Source: Chitinilyticum litopenaei DSM 21440
GTDB taxonomy: Bacteria > Pseudomonadota > Gammaproteobacteria > Burkholderiales > Chitinibacteraceae
Reading direction: 5' to 3'
DNA length: 64,000 nt
NCBI RefSeq assembly: GCF_000428145.1
Contig: NZ_KE386629.1
Coordinates: 114,851 to 178,850 of the forward strand
Positions 1 through 8,795 of the stretch are shown piece by piece (within the stretch, counting starts at the first letter, position 1; every line of letters begins with the position of its first letter). A model generated the notes under the pieces. The model had not been told where the DNA came from and searched no databases. It saw nothing but the letters and a program-made list of their open reading frames with translations. The translations under genes were made by a program, and so were the position numbers.

Positions 1-1
1 C

Positions 2-2755
2 GAGACAGTGGTTCCGGATGGTGCTGAAGTTGTCGCCGCAGAGGGTATGTCGTCAGAGCCCAATGAGGTTCAGGGTTCTGAGGCTATCGATCTTGGGGTA
101 TCCTTGCCGGATGAAGGCGATATCCTACTGGAGGCGCCGGCCGCCGCAGCCACGGAAACCGTTGACGCCTGGCTTGAGTCTCCGCGCCTTGCGCCCGAGT
201 ACGAGCCGGCGGCCGAAGCGCCTGAGCTGATCCTGGATGCCGTGACGGGCAGCGAAGTCAGCATCACGCTGGATGAAGCACTGCCGCTGCCCGAGGTACT
301 GCAGGCCGAATCCGAAGCCGCAGTCGAGTTGCAGGCGCAGGCGGTCGAGCCCGCTGCCGGGCCGCTGGGGCCGGAGGCGCTGCTGTCCGGCCTGCCGCTG
401 GCCGCCGCTGGCGTAGCCAGTGCTGCCGCCATGCCGGAAATGCTGGCCGGCGAAGCCGTGCACGCCGAACTCGACCCGGCACTGGCCGACGACATCGACG
501 AACAACTGCTGCCGATCTTCATCGAAGAAGCCGATGAACTGCTGCCGCAGCTCTCCGGGCAATTGCGCGCACTGGCGGCACCCGATGCCCCGGTGGAAGA
601 AGTCATCAAGGGCATCAAGCGCACGCTGCACACCATCAAGGGCAGCGCGCGGATGTCTGGCGCCATGCGCATGGGTGAAGTCGCCCACCACATGGAGTCG
701 CGCCTGATCGAAGCCGGCGGCGACATCGGTCCGGCCTTGCTGGCCGGTCTGGATGCCGAATACGACCTGATGCTCTCGCTGTTTGACGAGCTCAATGGCC
801 GTGCTGCTGCCGCTCCGGCGGCGCCTGCCGACGACGAGGCCGCGCCCGCCAGTGCGGTACTGCAGGCTGCCGTGGCGCGCGAAGCGCCGCGCCAGCTGCT
901 CGCCGCCGCCGAAGGCGACAGCAAGACCTCGATTCGCGTGAAATCCGAGCTGGTCGACCAGCTGGTCAACCAGGCCGGTGAAGTGGCGATTTCGCGGTCG
1001 CGCATCGAAGCCGAAATGCTGGCGCTGAAGTCGTCGCTGATGGACCTGACCGAAAACGTTTCCCGGCTGCGCACCCAGCTGCGCGAGCTGGAAATCCAGG
1101 CCGAGTCGCAGATGCAGGCGCGCAATCGCGAGTTGCAGGACAGCCACGGCGATTTCGATCCGCTGGAATTCGACCGCTTCACCCGCCTGCAGGAAATCAC
1201 CCGCTTCATGGCCGAAAGCGTCAATGACGTGGCGACCGTGCAGCACAACCTCTTGAAGAATCTGGACGAATCCAGCGCCGCGCTGCTGGCGCAGTCGCGC
1301 ATGACCAAGGAGCTGCAGCAAAGCCTGATGCGCGTGCGCATGGTGCCGTTCGGCAGCGTGTCGGATCGTTTGTATCGTCTGACCCGTCAGGCCGGCAAGG
1401 AAACCGGCAAGAAGGTCAACCTGGAAATCAAGGGCGCGCGCGTCGACATCGACCGTGGCGTGCTGGAAAAAATGATTTCGCCCTTCGAACACATGCTGCG
1501 CAACGCCATCGACCATGGGCTGGAGTCGCCCGAGGCGCGTCTGGCCGCCGGCAAGTCCGAGTTTGGCGAAATCCAGCTGGAAGTGCGCCAGGAAGGCAAC
1601 GAACTGGTGCTGCAGCTCAAGGATGACGGCCAGGGCCTGAATCTGGAGCGCATCCGCGCCAAGGGCATCGAGAAGGGCCTGATCCGCGCCGACCAGGAGC
1701 TTTCGCAGCAGGACATCTGTCAGCTGATCTTCGAGCCGGGCTTCTCCACTGCCAGCCAGGTCACGCAGCTCTCGGGCCGCGGCATCGGCATGGATGTGGT
1801 GAAGAACGAGATTTCCAACCTTGGCGGCAAGATTGATGTGAGTACCAGCGCCGGTCAGGGCTCGACCTTCACCATCCATCTGCCGCTGACGCTGGCCGTC
1901 ACGCAAGTGCTGCTGGTCAAGGCCGGCGAACGGCTGATCGCCATCCCGTCGGTGATGATCGAGCAGGTGCAGGAACTGAAACAGGAAGCACTGCAGCGCC
2001 TCTACGACACCCGCGAACAGGAATGGCTGGGCCATCGCTACCGTTTTGCCTATCTGCCGCGCCTCTTGGGCGATGCCACGACGCTGCCGGAGCAGAAGCG
2101 CTACAGCACCGTGGTGCTGCTGCGCTCCGGCGCCGAGCGGATTGCGCTGCACCTCGACGAGCTGGTGAAGAACCTGGAAGTCGTGGTCAAGCCCATCGGC
2201 CCGCAGCTGGCGCGTGTTCCCGGTGTGGTGGGGGCGACGGTGCTCGGTACCGGCGAAATCGTGCTGATCATGAATCCGCTGGCCCTGCTGGCCATGGCGC
2301 CGCAAATCAGCGCCGCGGCCCAGCAGGCCACACCGCAGGGCCAGGCCGCCGTGGCTGGCGCCGCCGCGGTGGACGAGCAGCTGACCGTGGCGCCGGTGGT
2401 GATGGTGGTCGACGATTCGCTGACGGTGCGCAAGATCACCAGTCGTCTGCTGACGCGCGAAGGCTATCAGGTGGTCACCGCCAAGGATGGCGTCGATGCC
2501 CTGCAGCAGCTGCACGACGTGAAGCCCTCGGTGATGCTGGTCGACATCGAAATGCCGCGCATGGATGGCTTCGAGCTGACCCGCAATATCCGCGCCGATG
2601 ACGGCACGCGCGAGATTCCGATCATCATGATCACCTCGCGCACCGCCGACAAGCACAAGAACTACGCCTTCGAGCTGGGGGTGAATGTCTTCCTCGGCAA
2701 GCCTTATCAGGAAGACGAGTTGCTGGGCCATATCCGCCATTTCGCCGGGCAGTAA
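2..2755 (+). CDS. chpA: ChpA/PilL-type chemotaxis hybrid histidine kinase, 3' part
   Basis: The frame is open to the left edge, so only the last 917 residues are visible; full ChpA/PilL proteins are much longer and carry several Hpt domains. An alanine/glutamate-rich linker is followed by an Hpt domain with the phosphoacceptor His in HTIKGSARMSG (about residue 208). Next come the CheA dimerisation helices, a HATPase (N box HMLRNAIDHGLE, G1 DDGQGL, G2 GRGIGMDVV), a CheW-like domain and a C-terminal receiver with acceptor Asp in DIEMPRMDG. The fused receiver separates it from plain CheA. By family knowledge it runs the Pil-Chp system controlling type IV pilus twitching; no pil genes lie in the window to confirm this. 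A CheA-family hybrid kinase is certain, the ChpA name likely. Confidence 0.88.
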   Translation, partial: ETVVPDGAEVVAAEGMSSEPNEVQGSEAIDLGVSLPDEGDILLEAPAAAATETVDAWLESPRLAPEYEPAAEAPELILDAVTGSEVSITLDEALPLPEVLQAESEAAVELQAQAVEPAAGPLGPEALLSGLPLAAAGVASAAAMPEMLAGEAVHAELDPALADDIDEQLLPIFIEEADELLPQLSGQLRALAAPDAPVEEVIKGIKRTLHTIKGSARMSGAMRMGEVAHHMESRLIEAGGDIGPALLAGLDAEYDLMLSLFDELNGRAAAAPAAPADDEAAPASAVLQAAVAREAPRQLLAAAEGDSKTSIRVKSELVDQLVNQAGEVAISRSRIEAEMLALKSSLMDLTENVSRLRTQLRELEIQAESQMQARNRELQDSHGDFDPLEFDRFTRLQEITRFMAESVNDVATVQHNLLKNLDESSAALLAQSRMTKELQQSLMRVRMVPFGSVSDRLYRLTRQAGKETGKKVNLEIKGARVDIDRGVLEKMISPFEHMLRNAIDHGLESPEARLAAGKSEFGEIQLEVRQEGNELVLQLKDDGQGLNLERIRAKGIEKGLIRADQELSQQDICQLIFEPGFSTASQVTQLSGRGIGMDVVKNEISNLGGKIDVSTSAGQGSTFTIHLPLTLAVTQVLLVKAGERLIAIPSVMIEQVQELKQEALQRLYDTREQEWLGHRYRFAYLPRLLGDATTLPEQKRYSTVVLLRSGAERIALHLDELVKNLEVVVKPIGPQLARVPGVVGATVLGTGEIVLIMNPLALLAMAPQISAAAQQATPQGQAAVAGAAAVDEQLTVAPVVMVVDDSLTVRKITSRLLTREGYQVVTAKDGVDALQQLHDVKPSVMLVDIEMPRMDGFELTRNIRADDGTREIPIIMITSRTADKHKNYAFELGVNVFLGKPYQEDELLGHIRHFAGQ

Positions 2756-2763
2756 AGCTTGCC

Positions 2764-2805
2764 CCCCAAGACAAAGCCCCGCTGCTGCGGGGCTTTGTCT
2801 TGGGG
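2764..2805. terminator. Bidirectional hairpin terminator between chpA and a LysR gene
   Basis: Perfect 19-bp inverted repeat (left arm CCCCAAGACAAAGCCCCGC) with a TGCT loop. It sits in the 50-bp gap between the converging chpA and LysR genes and ends directly at the LysR stop codon. There is no long T tract, but position and stability suggest it ends transcription both ways. Confidence 0.75.
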
Positions 2806-3705
2806 TCAGTTCACGTGCGGGCTGTCCAGTCGCTGCGCCAGAAAATCCAGCATGCTGCGCAGCGTGGCAGGCAGGTGCTTGCGCGAGCTGTAGACCCCCC
2901 AGATACCCAGCCGGCGCGGTGCGTAGTCGGGCAGCACCGCCACGAGGCTGCCGGCTTCCAGCATGGGCTGCGCCAGATAGACCGGCAGCATGGCCAGCCC
3001 GGCGCCGGCCGCGCAGGCCTGCTGCAGCGCGGTGGCATCGTTGGCGCTGAGGTTGCCGCTCACCGCCACGCTGGCAGGCTCGCCATCGGCGCGTCGCGTG
3101 AATTGCCACAGGCTCTTGCCGAAATAGCTGTGCGTCAGGCAATTGTGCCGGGCGAGATCGGCCAGCTCGCCCGGCATGCCGTGTTGCGCCAGCCAGGCCG
3201 GCGCCGCGCACAGCACGGAGGGGCAATCGGCCAGCCGGCGCGCGATCAGGTTGGGATCGAGCTCGCCGGCGATGCGGATCGCCAGGTCGATGCGCTCCTC
3301 GACCAGATTCACCGCGCGGTCGAGCAGCTGCATGTCCACCGTCACGCCGGGATGCGTCGCCACATACTCGGCAACCCGTTGCGCCAGCACCGCATGGCCG
3401 AAAGAGCTGCTCGCGGTGATGCGCAACAGCCCGCGCGGCGCGGCATCGCTGGCCGTGGCGGCGCTTTGCAGCTCGCCGCTGAGCTCCAGCAGCTGGCGGC
3501 AGCGCGGCAGCAGCTCCATGCCGGCCGGCGTGAGCGTCAGCTTGCGTGTCGTACGGTGCATCAGCCGCGCACCCAGCCAGTCTTCCAGCTCGGCCAGATA
3601 GCGCGAGACCACCGGCCGCGACAGATCCAGCCGTTCGGCCGCAGCCGACTGGCTGCCCGTATCGACGACGGTGACGAAAACGCGCATGGCGGTCAGTCTG
3701 TCCAT
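2806..3705 (-). CDS. LysR-family transcriptional regulator (divergent from MBL-fold gene)
   Basis: 299 residues, the usual LysR length. The N-terminal winged helix-turn-helix begins MDRLTAMRVFVTVVDTG, with ERLDLSRPVVSRYLAELE as the recognition region, followed by a periplasmic-binding-like effector domain. The frame continues upstream of the chosen ATG, but MDRLTAMRVF is the normal beginning of this subfamily. It is transcribed away from the secreted metallo-beta-lactamase-fold gene across a 114-bp gap, the standard arrangement of a LysR regulator and its target. The inducer cannot be told from sequence. Confidence 0.9.
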   Translation of the reverse strand: MDRLTAMRVFVTVVDTGSQSAAAERLDLSRPVVSRYLAELEDWLGARLMHRTTRKLTLTPAGMELLPRCRQLLELSGELQSAATASDAAPRGLLRITASSSFGHAVLAQRVAEYVATHPGVTVDMQLLDRAVNLVEERIDLAIRIAGELDPNLIARRLADCPSVLCAAPAWLAQHGMPGELADLARHNCLTHSYFGKSLWQFTRRADGEPASVAVSGNLSANDATALQQACAAGAGLAMLPVYLAQPMLEAGSLVAVLPDYAPRRLGIWGVYSSRKHLPATLRSMLDFLAQRLDSPHVN

Positions 3706-3819
3706 GATTTGCCCGAATTTCGCAATAAATCTGTGCTGATTATGCGCTTTTTTGCATGGTTTGCCGCAACTAAGATGCCGCTCATGCATTCACGCACACA
3801 CCAACACAGGAGCAAGATC

Positions 3820-4713
3820 ATGACTCGCACCAGCACCTTCGCCCGCCGCCTGCTGGCCGGCGCCCTCGTTTCCTTTGGCCTGAGCGCCGCAGCTCCGGCG
3901 CTGGCCGCCGAGCCGCTGCAGCTCGACGTCTACAACCCCGGCCACGAGGCCATTTTCCCGGTGACCTCGGTACTGGTATCCGGCAAGCACGATGCCATCC
4001 TGATCGACGCGCAGTTTGGCCGTGCGCAAGCTGAAAAAGTGGTCGAAATGATCCGCGCCAGCGGCAAGCAGCTGACCGCGGTCTACATCAGCCACGGCGA
4101 TCCGGACTTCTACTTCGGCCTGGAAGCCATCAAGGCCGCCTACCCGGACGTGAAGGTGCTGGCCACCAAAACCACCATCGAGCACATCGAGCACACCCGC
4201 GCCAAGAAACTGGCCTTCTGGGGGCCGAAGCTGGGCAAGGATGCGCCGGCGACCACCATCGTGCCGCAGGAGTTGCAGGGCGACACGCTGAAGCTGGAAG
4301 GCCAGACGCTGCAGGTGCGCGATCTGAAGGGCCCGCAGCCTGATCGCAGCTATGTGTGGATTCCGTCGATCAAGGCCGTGGTCGGTGGCGTGGTGAACTT
4401 CAACGGCCTGCATGTGTGGATGGCCGACACGCAAAGCGACAAGTCCCAGCTCGACTGGCTGAAGACGCTGGACGGCATCGCCGCGCTCAAGCCGAAAACC
4501 GTAATCCCGGGCCACTATGCCGCCGGCACCGCGCACGATCTCAGCGCCGTGACCTTCACCCGCGACTACATCAAGGCCTTCCGCGCAGCTGCCGCCAGGG
4601 CACAGAATTCGGCCGAGCTGATTGCCGCGCTGAAAGCGCAATACCCGCAAGCCGGTGAAGAATCCTCGCTGGAACTCAGCGCCAAGGTCGCCAAGGGCGA
4701 GATGAAGTGGTGA
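3820..4713 (+). CDS. Secreted metallo-beta-lactamase-fold hydrolase with altered metal motif
   Basis: 297 residues. ATG at 3820 follows AGGAGCAAG and gives a clear signal peptide ending near APALAAEP, so the product is exported. The MBL fold is recognised from the strand pattern and the late PGHY motif. The usual HxHxDH metal motif reads SHGDPDFYFG: first His and Asp are kept, the second His is Asp and the final His is Phe. This implies an altered or mononuclear metal site, or a non-hydrolytic role. The divergent LysR gene at 2806-3705 is its likely regulator. Substrate unknown. Confidence 0.8.
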   Translation: MTRTSTFARRLLAGALVSFGLSAAAPALAAEPLQLDVYNPGHEAIFPVTSVLVSGKHDAILIDAQFGRAQAEKVVEMIRASGKQLTAVYISHGDPDFYFGLEAIKAAYPDVKVLATKTTIEHIEHTRAKKLAFWGPKLGKDAPATTIVPQELQGDTLKLEGQTLQVRDLKGPQPDRSYVWIPSIKAVVGGVVNFNGLHVWMADTQSDKSQLDWLKTLDGIAALKPKTVIPGHYAAGTAHDLSAVTFTRDYIKAFRAAAARAQNSAELIAALKAQYPQAGEESSLELSAKVAKGEMKW

Positions 4714-4723
4714 TTTATACCTT

Positions 4724-4775
4724 GGTATATATATCCTGCTAGGCCTTTCCTATAAAGGGCTGTGTAGCAATACCC
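4724..4775. repeat. Dispersed palindrome family, copy A
   Basis: GGTAT start, ...GGCCTTT / AAAGGGCTG... core and AATACCC end. It lies between the convergent MBL-fold gene and adhesin gene. A second small hairpin (TAAGGCC ... GGCCTTA) follows at about 4779-4801. Confidence 0.75.
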
Positions 4776-4975
4776 GATAAGGCCGCCTGCGGGTGGCCTT
4801 AAGCCGTACTGGGCTCTGCTGAGGGTTGATCAGTTATTACGCAGCCCCGCCAACTTGCCGGGGTGCGAAGCCAAGCACAAGAAAATGCGCGCATTTTCAA
4901 GCATTGGCGACAAAGCATCCGGCAAGCATGGGGGGGCTGCCCATCGCGTAAAAATCAATCAAACCTCAACAGAGC

Positions 4976-7900
4976 CTAGAGCTTCCAGCCCAGTCCGGTG
5001 CGGAAGGCCGGTTTGCCCTTGCCAGAATGTCCGGCGCCAATGTTCAGCTGCATGCCCGAGGTGCTGACATGGGTGAAACTTACCCCTATCGCGCTCTGGC
5101 CATCGTAATGGCCGATGCCGATGCCAAAGCCGGTTTCTCCGGGCGCCAGCACAAGCTGGGGTACTGCCGCCATGCTCGCCGCTATGCCTCGTGCCGCGAT
5201 GGTCCGTGCCTGGTTCGATGCATCCAGTGCTTGGTCAAACTGGATGTCAACGTAGCCTTTGTTCGCGGCATCCGTGTCGAGCAGGGGCGCGGCTACATTG
5301 CTGATGCGCCGTTCATTGCCCGCGGAGCCGACCGAGAGCGTGTTCTCGGCCTGGGTGCGCGAGCCACTGCCGAGGGCGACCGAATTGTTGTGGCTAGCGA
5401 TGGCATTCGCACCGATGGCCGTGGCATCGCTGGCTGTCGCCATGCTGCCATGACCGTAAGCTACGGCATTATTGCTGCTGGCGACGCTGTTGCCGCCACT
5501 GGCGATCGACCAGTTGCCACTTGCCGAGCTACCACTTCCCAGCGCGGTGGCCGCATCGCCGCTGGCTGAACTGCCATTGCCGAAGCTGCTGCTCTTGTTG
5601 CCGCTGGCGGCACTCAGTGCGCCAAGCGCGGTGGACTCGTTGGCGGCTGCGCTGCTGCCCTTGCCGATTGCCGTGCTGGCCAGACCGCTCGCCTTGCCGC
5701 CAACGGCGATCGCAAAATTGCTGCTGGCGATGCTGTTACTGCCGAGGGCCAGGCTTTGCACTCCGCTTGCGCTGCTGCCGCTACCGATGGCCGTCGCCTG
5801 CGCCGCCGCTGCATGGCTATTGCTGCCCAGCGCCGTGCTCTCATCCTTGCTGGCTACGCTGCCATAACCGAAGGCCGCCGCACTGTCGCCACTCGCCTTG
5901 CTGTCGCTGCCGCTGGCGACCGACCACATGCCGCTGGCCGAGCTGCCGCTGCCGAAGCTGCTGCTCTTGTTGCCGCTGGCGCTACTCAGGGTGCCAAGCG
6001 CGGTGGAGTCGTTGGCGGTTGCGCTACTGTCCTTGCCGATGGCCGTGCTGGCCAGGCCGCCGGCCTTGCCGCCGACGGCAATGGCGAAATTGCTGCTGGC
6101 GCTGCTGTTGCTACCGAGCGCAATGCTCTGCACGCCGCCTGCGCTGCTGCCGCTGCCAATGGCCGTTGCCTGCGCCGCCGATGCACTGCTATTGCTGCCC
6201 AGCGCCGTGCTGTTGTCCATACTGGCTTGGCTGCCAAAGCCAAAGGCTGCCGAGTTCATGCCGCTGGCCACGCTCTTGCCGCCGCTGGCGACCGACCACG
6301 TGCCACTGGCGAGGCTGCCGCTTCCCAGTGCCGTGGCCGTATCGCCCGTGGCTGAGCTGCCGTTGCCGAAGCTGCTGCTCTTGTTGCCGCTGGCAATGCT
6401 CAGGGCACCGAGCGCGGTGGAGTCATCGGCAGCAGCGCTGCTGCCCGTGCCAATGGCCGTACTGGCCTGGCCGCTGGCCCGGCCGCCGACGGCAATGGCG
6501 TAATCACTGCTGGCGATACTGCCACTACCGAGGGCGGTGCTGTGCACGCCGCTTGCGCTGCTGCCGCTTCCGACGGCTGTTGCCTGCACAGCTGATGCAC
6601 GGCTATTGCTGCCCAGTGCGGTGCTGTTGTCCGCACTGGCCTGGCTGTCAAAGCCGAAGGCTGCCGAGTTCATGCCGCTGGCCACGCTCTTGCCACCGCT
6701 GGCGACCGACCACTTGCCGCTTGCGAGGCTGCCGCTTCCCAGTGCAGTCGCCATGTCACCGGTGGCGCTGCTGTCCGCGCCAATCGCCGTTGCATTGCTG
6801 CCGCTGGCCGTGCTGCCGGCTCCGAGCGCACTGGCGTTGCTGGCGGATGCGCTGCTGTTGTAACCGATGGCTGTGCTGGATGTGCCGCTGGCTTTTCCGC
6901 CTGCCGCAATCGCGTAATCATTGCTGGCGGTACTGCCGTTGCCCAGCGCGATGCTCTTGATGCCGGATGCGCTGCTGCCACTGCCGACCGCCGTCGCCTG
7001 TGCCGCCGATGCACTGCTATTGCTGCCCAGCGCGCTCGCCTCAGCGCCATGCGCTTCACTGCCATAGCCTAGGGCCACCGCATTATTGCCACTGGCCTTG
7101 CTGTTGCCGCCGGTGGCGAGTGCACCTTCTCCGCTGGCTGTGCTGCCGCTGCCCAGAGCGGTGGCGTGGCTGCCATCGGCGCTGCTGTCATGTCCCAGCG
7201 CCGTGGCATTACTGCCGGTGCTGCGGCTGTTGCTGCCGATCGCACTGCTGTTTTCGCCACTGGCATCGCTGAGGTAGCCAAAGGCGGCCGCGCCGGTGCC
7301 ACCGGCCGAGCTGCTGGCGCCGGCCGCAATGGATTGATCGCCACCGGACACACTGCCCGAGCCGATGGCTGTTGCCTGCAGGGCATCGGCACTGGCTTCG
7401 CTGCCGAAGGCGCTGCTGCTGGCACCTGCGGCGGAGGCCAGGTTGCCGACGGCGACGGCGTTGCCGCCACCTGCAGAAGCCGTTTCGCCAATGGCGACGG
7501 CACGCTCGCCGCTGGCATCGGCATCACTGCCGATGACCACACTGGCAAGGCCGCTGGCATTGCCACCGATGGCAATGGCGAAATCATTGCCGGCAGTGCT
7601 GTCTTTGCCCAGCGCGATGCTTTTCTCGCCAGTGGCGCTGCTGCTGCTGCCCACGGCGGTACTGCCCTGGCCGCTGGCATTGCTGTTTCCGCCGACTGCC
7701 AATGCATCTTCAGCGGTGGCATGGCTGTCATTGCCGAATGCCGCGCTATAGATGCCGCTGGCCACGCTGGATGAGCCGACAGCCGTGCTGGCCTGTGCGG
7801 TGGCACTGCTGAAGCTGCCGACGGCCGTACTGGCTTCACCGCTGGCGCTGCTGCCAAAGCCTTGAGCCACGCTGGCTTCGCCACTGGCATTGCTGCTGCC

Positions 7901-8584
7901 ACCGCTGGCGCTGCTCCACTTGCCGCTGGCCTCGCTATTGCTGCCCAGTGCAAGCGCGCTTTCGCCGTTGGCATTGCTGGCTGCCCCCAGTGCGATGCTG
8001 CTGTCGCCGGTCGCCTGACTGTTCGGGCCGATGGCTTGCGCATAGCTGCCCGTGGCCTGCGAGGCGTTGCCAATGGCCAGGCCATGGTCACCCGAGGCCA
8101 GCGCATCGCTGCCAATGGCGATCGATTCGCTGGCACTGCTCTGCGCAAAGCCACCGACGGCAATGCTGCGCGAGCCGGTGGCCTGGCTGTCCGCACCCAG
8201 CGCCACGCCGTAATAGTCCGTGGCCTGTGCCGTACTGCCGATGGCCACGGCACTTTCACCGCTGGCCGCGCTGTAGTTGCCAACCGCGCTGGCGCCGATG
8301 CCCGAGGCATTGCTGTTGAACCCAATGCTGGTGGCGGCTTCCGCTGTGGCATTGCTGTTCCTGCCCAGTGCCGTGCCACGGATGGCCGAGGCGGCGCTGC
8401 CTTGCCCGACGGCGGTGGCGTCCTCGGCAGTGGCTTCGCTGCCGGTGCCGATGGCCACGGAGCCGGTCGAACCTGCCGTATTGCCACCGGCCAGTTCGTC
8501 GCCGGCGCGGGCCAGCGGGCTGGCTGCCAGCCCGGCTAACAGCAGCGCGGCAAACAGGGGGGTAAAGCGCAGGGTGTTGGTCAT
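4976..8584 (-). CDS. YadA-type trimeric autotransporter adhesin, almost stalkless
   Basis: 1202 residues from an ATG with AAGGAG behind it; signal peptide MTNTLRFTPLFAALLLAGLA. About 1050 residues are short repeats of the type SxAxGxxAxAxG, the left-handed beta-roll of YadA/Hep_Hag heads. A neck motif (NERRISNVAAPLLDTDAANK) follows and, with almost no coiled-coil stalk, the C-terminal four-strand membrane anchor ending GLGWKL. Three copies should form the outer-membrane pore. Role inferred from family: adhesion to surfaces or cells. The repetitive DNA creates long false open frames on both strands. Divergent from the acyl-ACP-reductase-like gene. Confidence 0.93.
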   Translation of the reverse strand: MTNTLRFTPLFAALLLAGLAASPLARAGDELAGGNTAGSTGSVAIGTGSEATAEDATAVGQGSAASAIRGTALGRNSNATAEAATSIGFNSNASGIGASAVGNYSAASGESAVAIGSTAQATDYYGVALGADSQATGSRSIAVGGFAQSSASESIAIGSDALASGDHGLAIGNASQATGSYAQAIGPNSQATGDSSIALGAASNANGESALALGSNSEASGKWSSASGGSSNASGEASVAQGFGSSASGEASTAVGSFSSATAQASTAVGSSSVASGIYSAAFGNDSHATAEDALAVGGNSNASGQGSTAVGSSSSATGEKSIALGKDSTAGNDFAIAIGGNASGLASVVIGSDADASGERAVAIGETASAGGGNAVAVGNLASAAGASSSAFGSEASADALQATAIGSGSVSGGDQSIAAGASSSAGGTGAAAFGYLSDASGENSSAIGSNSRSTGSNATALGHDSSADGSHATALGSGSTASGEGALATGGNSKASGNNAVALGYGSEAHGAEASALGSNSSASAAQATAVGSGSSASGIKSIALGNGSTASNDYAIAAGGKASGTSSTAIGYNSSASASNASALGAGSTASGSNATAIGADSSATGDMATALGSGSLASGKWSVASGGKSVASGMNSAAFGFDSQASADNSTALGSNSRASAVQATAVGSGSSASGVHSTALGSGSIASSDYAIAVGGRASGQASTAIGTGSSAAADDSTALGALSIASGNKSSSFGNGSSATGDTATALGSGSLASGTWSVASGGKSVASGMNSAAFGFGSQASMDNSTALGSNSSASAAQATAIGSGSSAGGVQSIALGSNSSASSNFAIAVGGKAGGLASTAIGKDSSATANDSTALGTLSSASGNKSSSFGSGSSASGMWSVASGSDSKASGDSAAAFGYGSVASKDESTALGSNSHAAAAQATAIGSGSSASGVQSLALGSNSIASSNFAIAVGGKASGLASTAIGKGSSAAANESTALGALSAASGNKSSSFGNGSSASGDAATALGSGSSASGNWSIASGGNSVASSNNAVAYGHGSMATASDATAIGANAIASHNNSVALGSGSRTQAENTLSVGSAGNERRISNVAAPLLDTDAANKGYVDIQFDQALDASNQARTIAARGIAASMAAVPQLVLAPGETGFGIGIGHYDGQSAIGVSFTHVSTSGMQLNIGAGHSGKGKPAFRTGLGWKL

Positions 8585-8669
8585 GCTCGTCTCCTTGGTA
8601 TTGTTTTTCGCCAGGCTGACGGTGCCCTGGCTGGACGCTGCGCATTGTCGTGAAGCCGCCATGCCGGAT

Positions 8670-8741
8670 GAATACGCAAATCTGCGTAATTGCAGTGCCG
8701 TGAGCCTCTGTCATCCTGCAATTACGCAAAATTGCGTATTC
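8670..8741. promoter_or_regulatory. Twin palindromic operator-like sites between adhesin and reductase-like gene
   Basis: Two 16-bp palindromes, TACGCAAATCTGCGTA (8673-8688) and TACGCAAAATTGCGTA (8723-8738), lie exactly 50 bp centre to centre, about five helical turns. Each sits in a 26-bp segment (8670-8695 and 8716-8741) that is nearly the inverted copy of the other. This is the only promoter space of both divergent genes, so a dimeric repressor or activator binding both sites is likely. The regulator is unknown. Confidence 0.65.
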
Positions 8742-8795
8742 AACGCGGGGTTGCCGGTTTGCAGAATGCGGACATTGCAAACAAGGAGAGCGGTA

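Noticed and set aside
125..3226. Long minus-strand frame across the chpA fragment
   Set aside because: Shadow of a G+C-rich gene; composition is His/Gln/Arg-rich with no family, while the plus strand is clearly ChpA-like.
5472..8539. Many long open frames opposite the adhesin gene
   Set aside because: They arise from the 3-base periodicity and low complexity of the adhesin repeats; none has a ribosome site or recognisable domain.
4976..8584. Possible CRISPR array because of dense short repeats
   Set aside because: The repeats are coding, vary in length and sequence, have no uniform unique spacers, and no cas genes are present.
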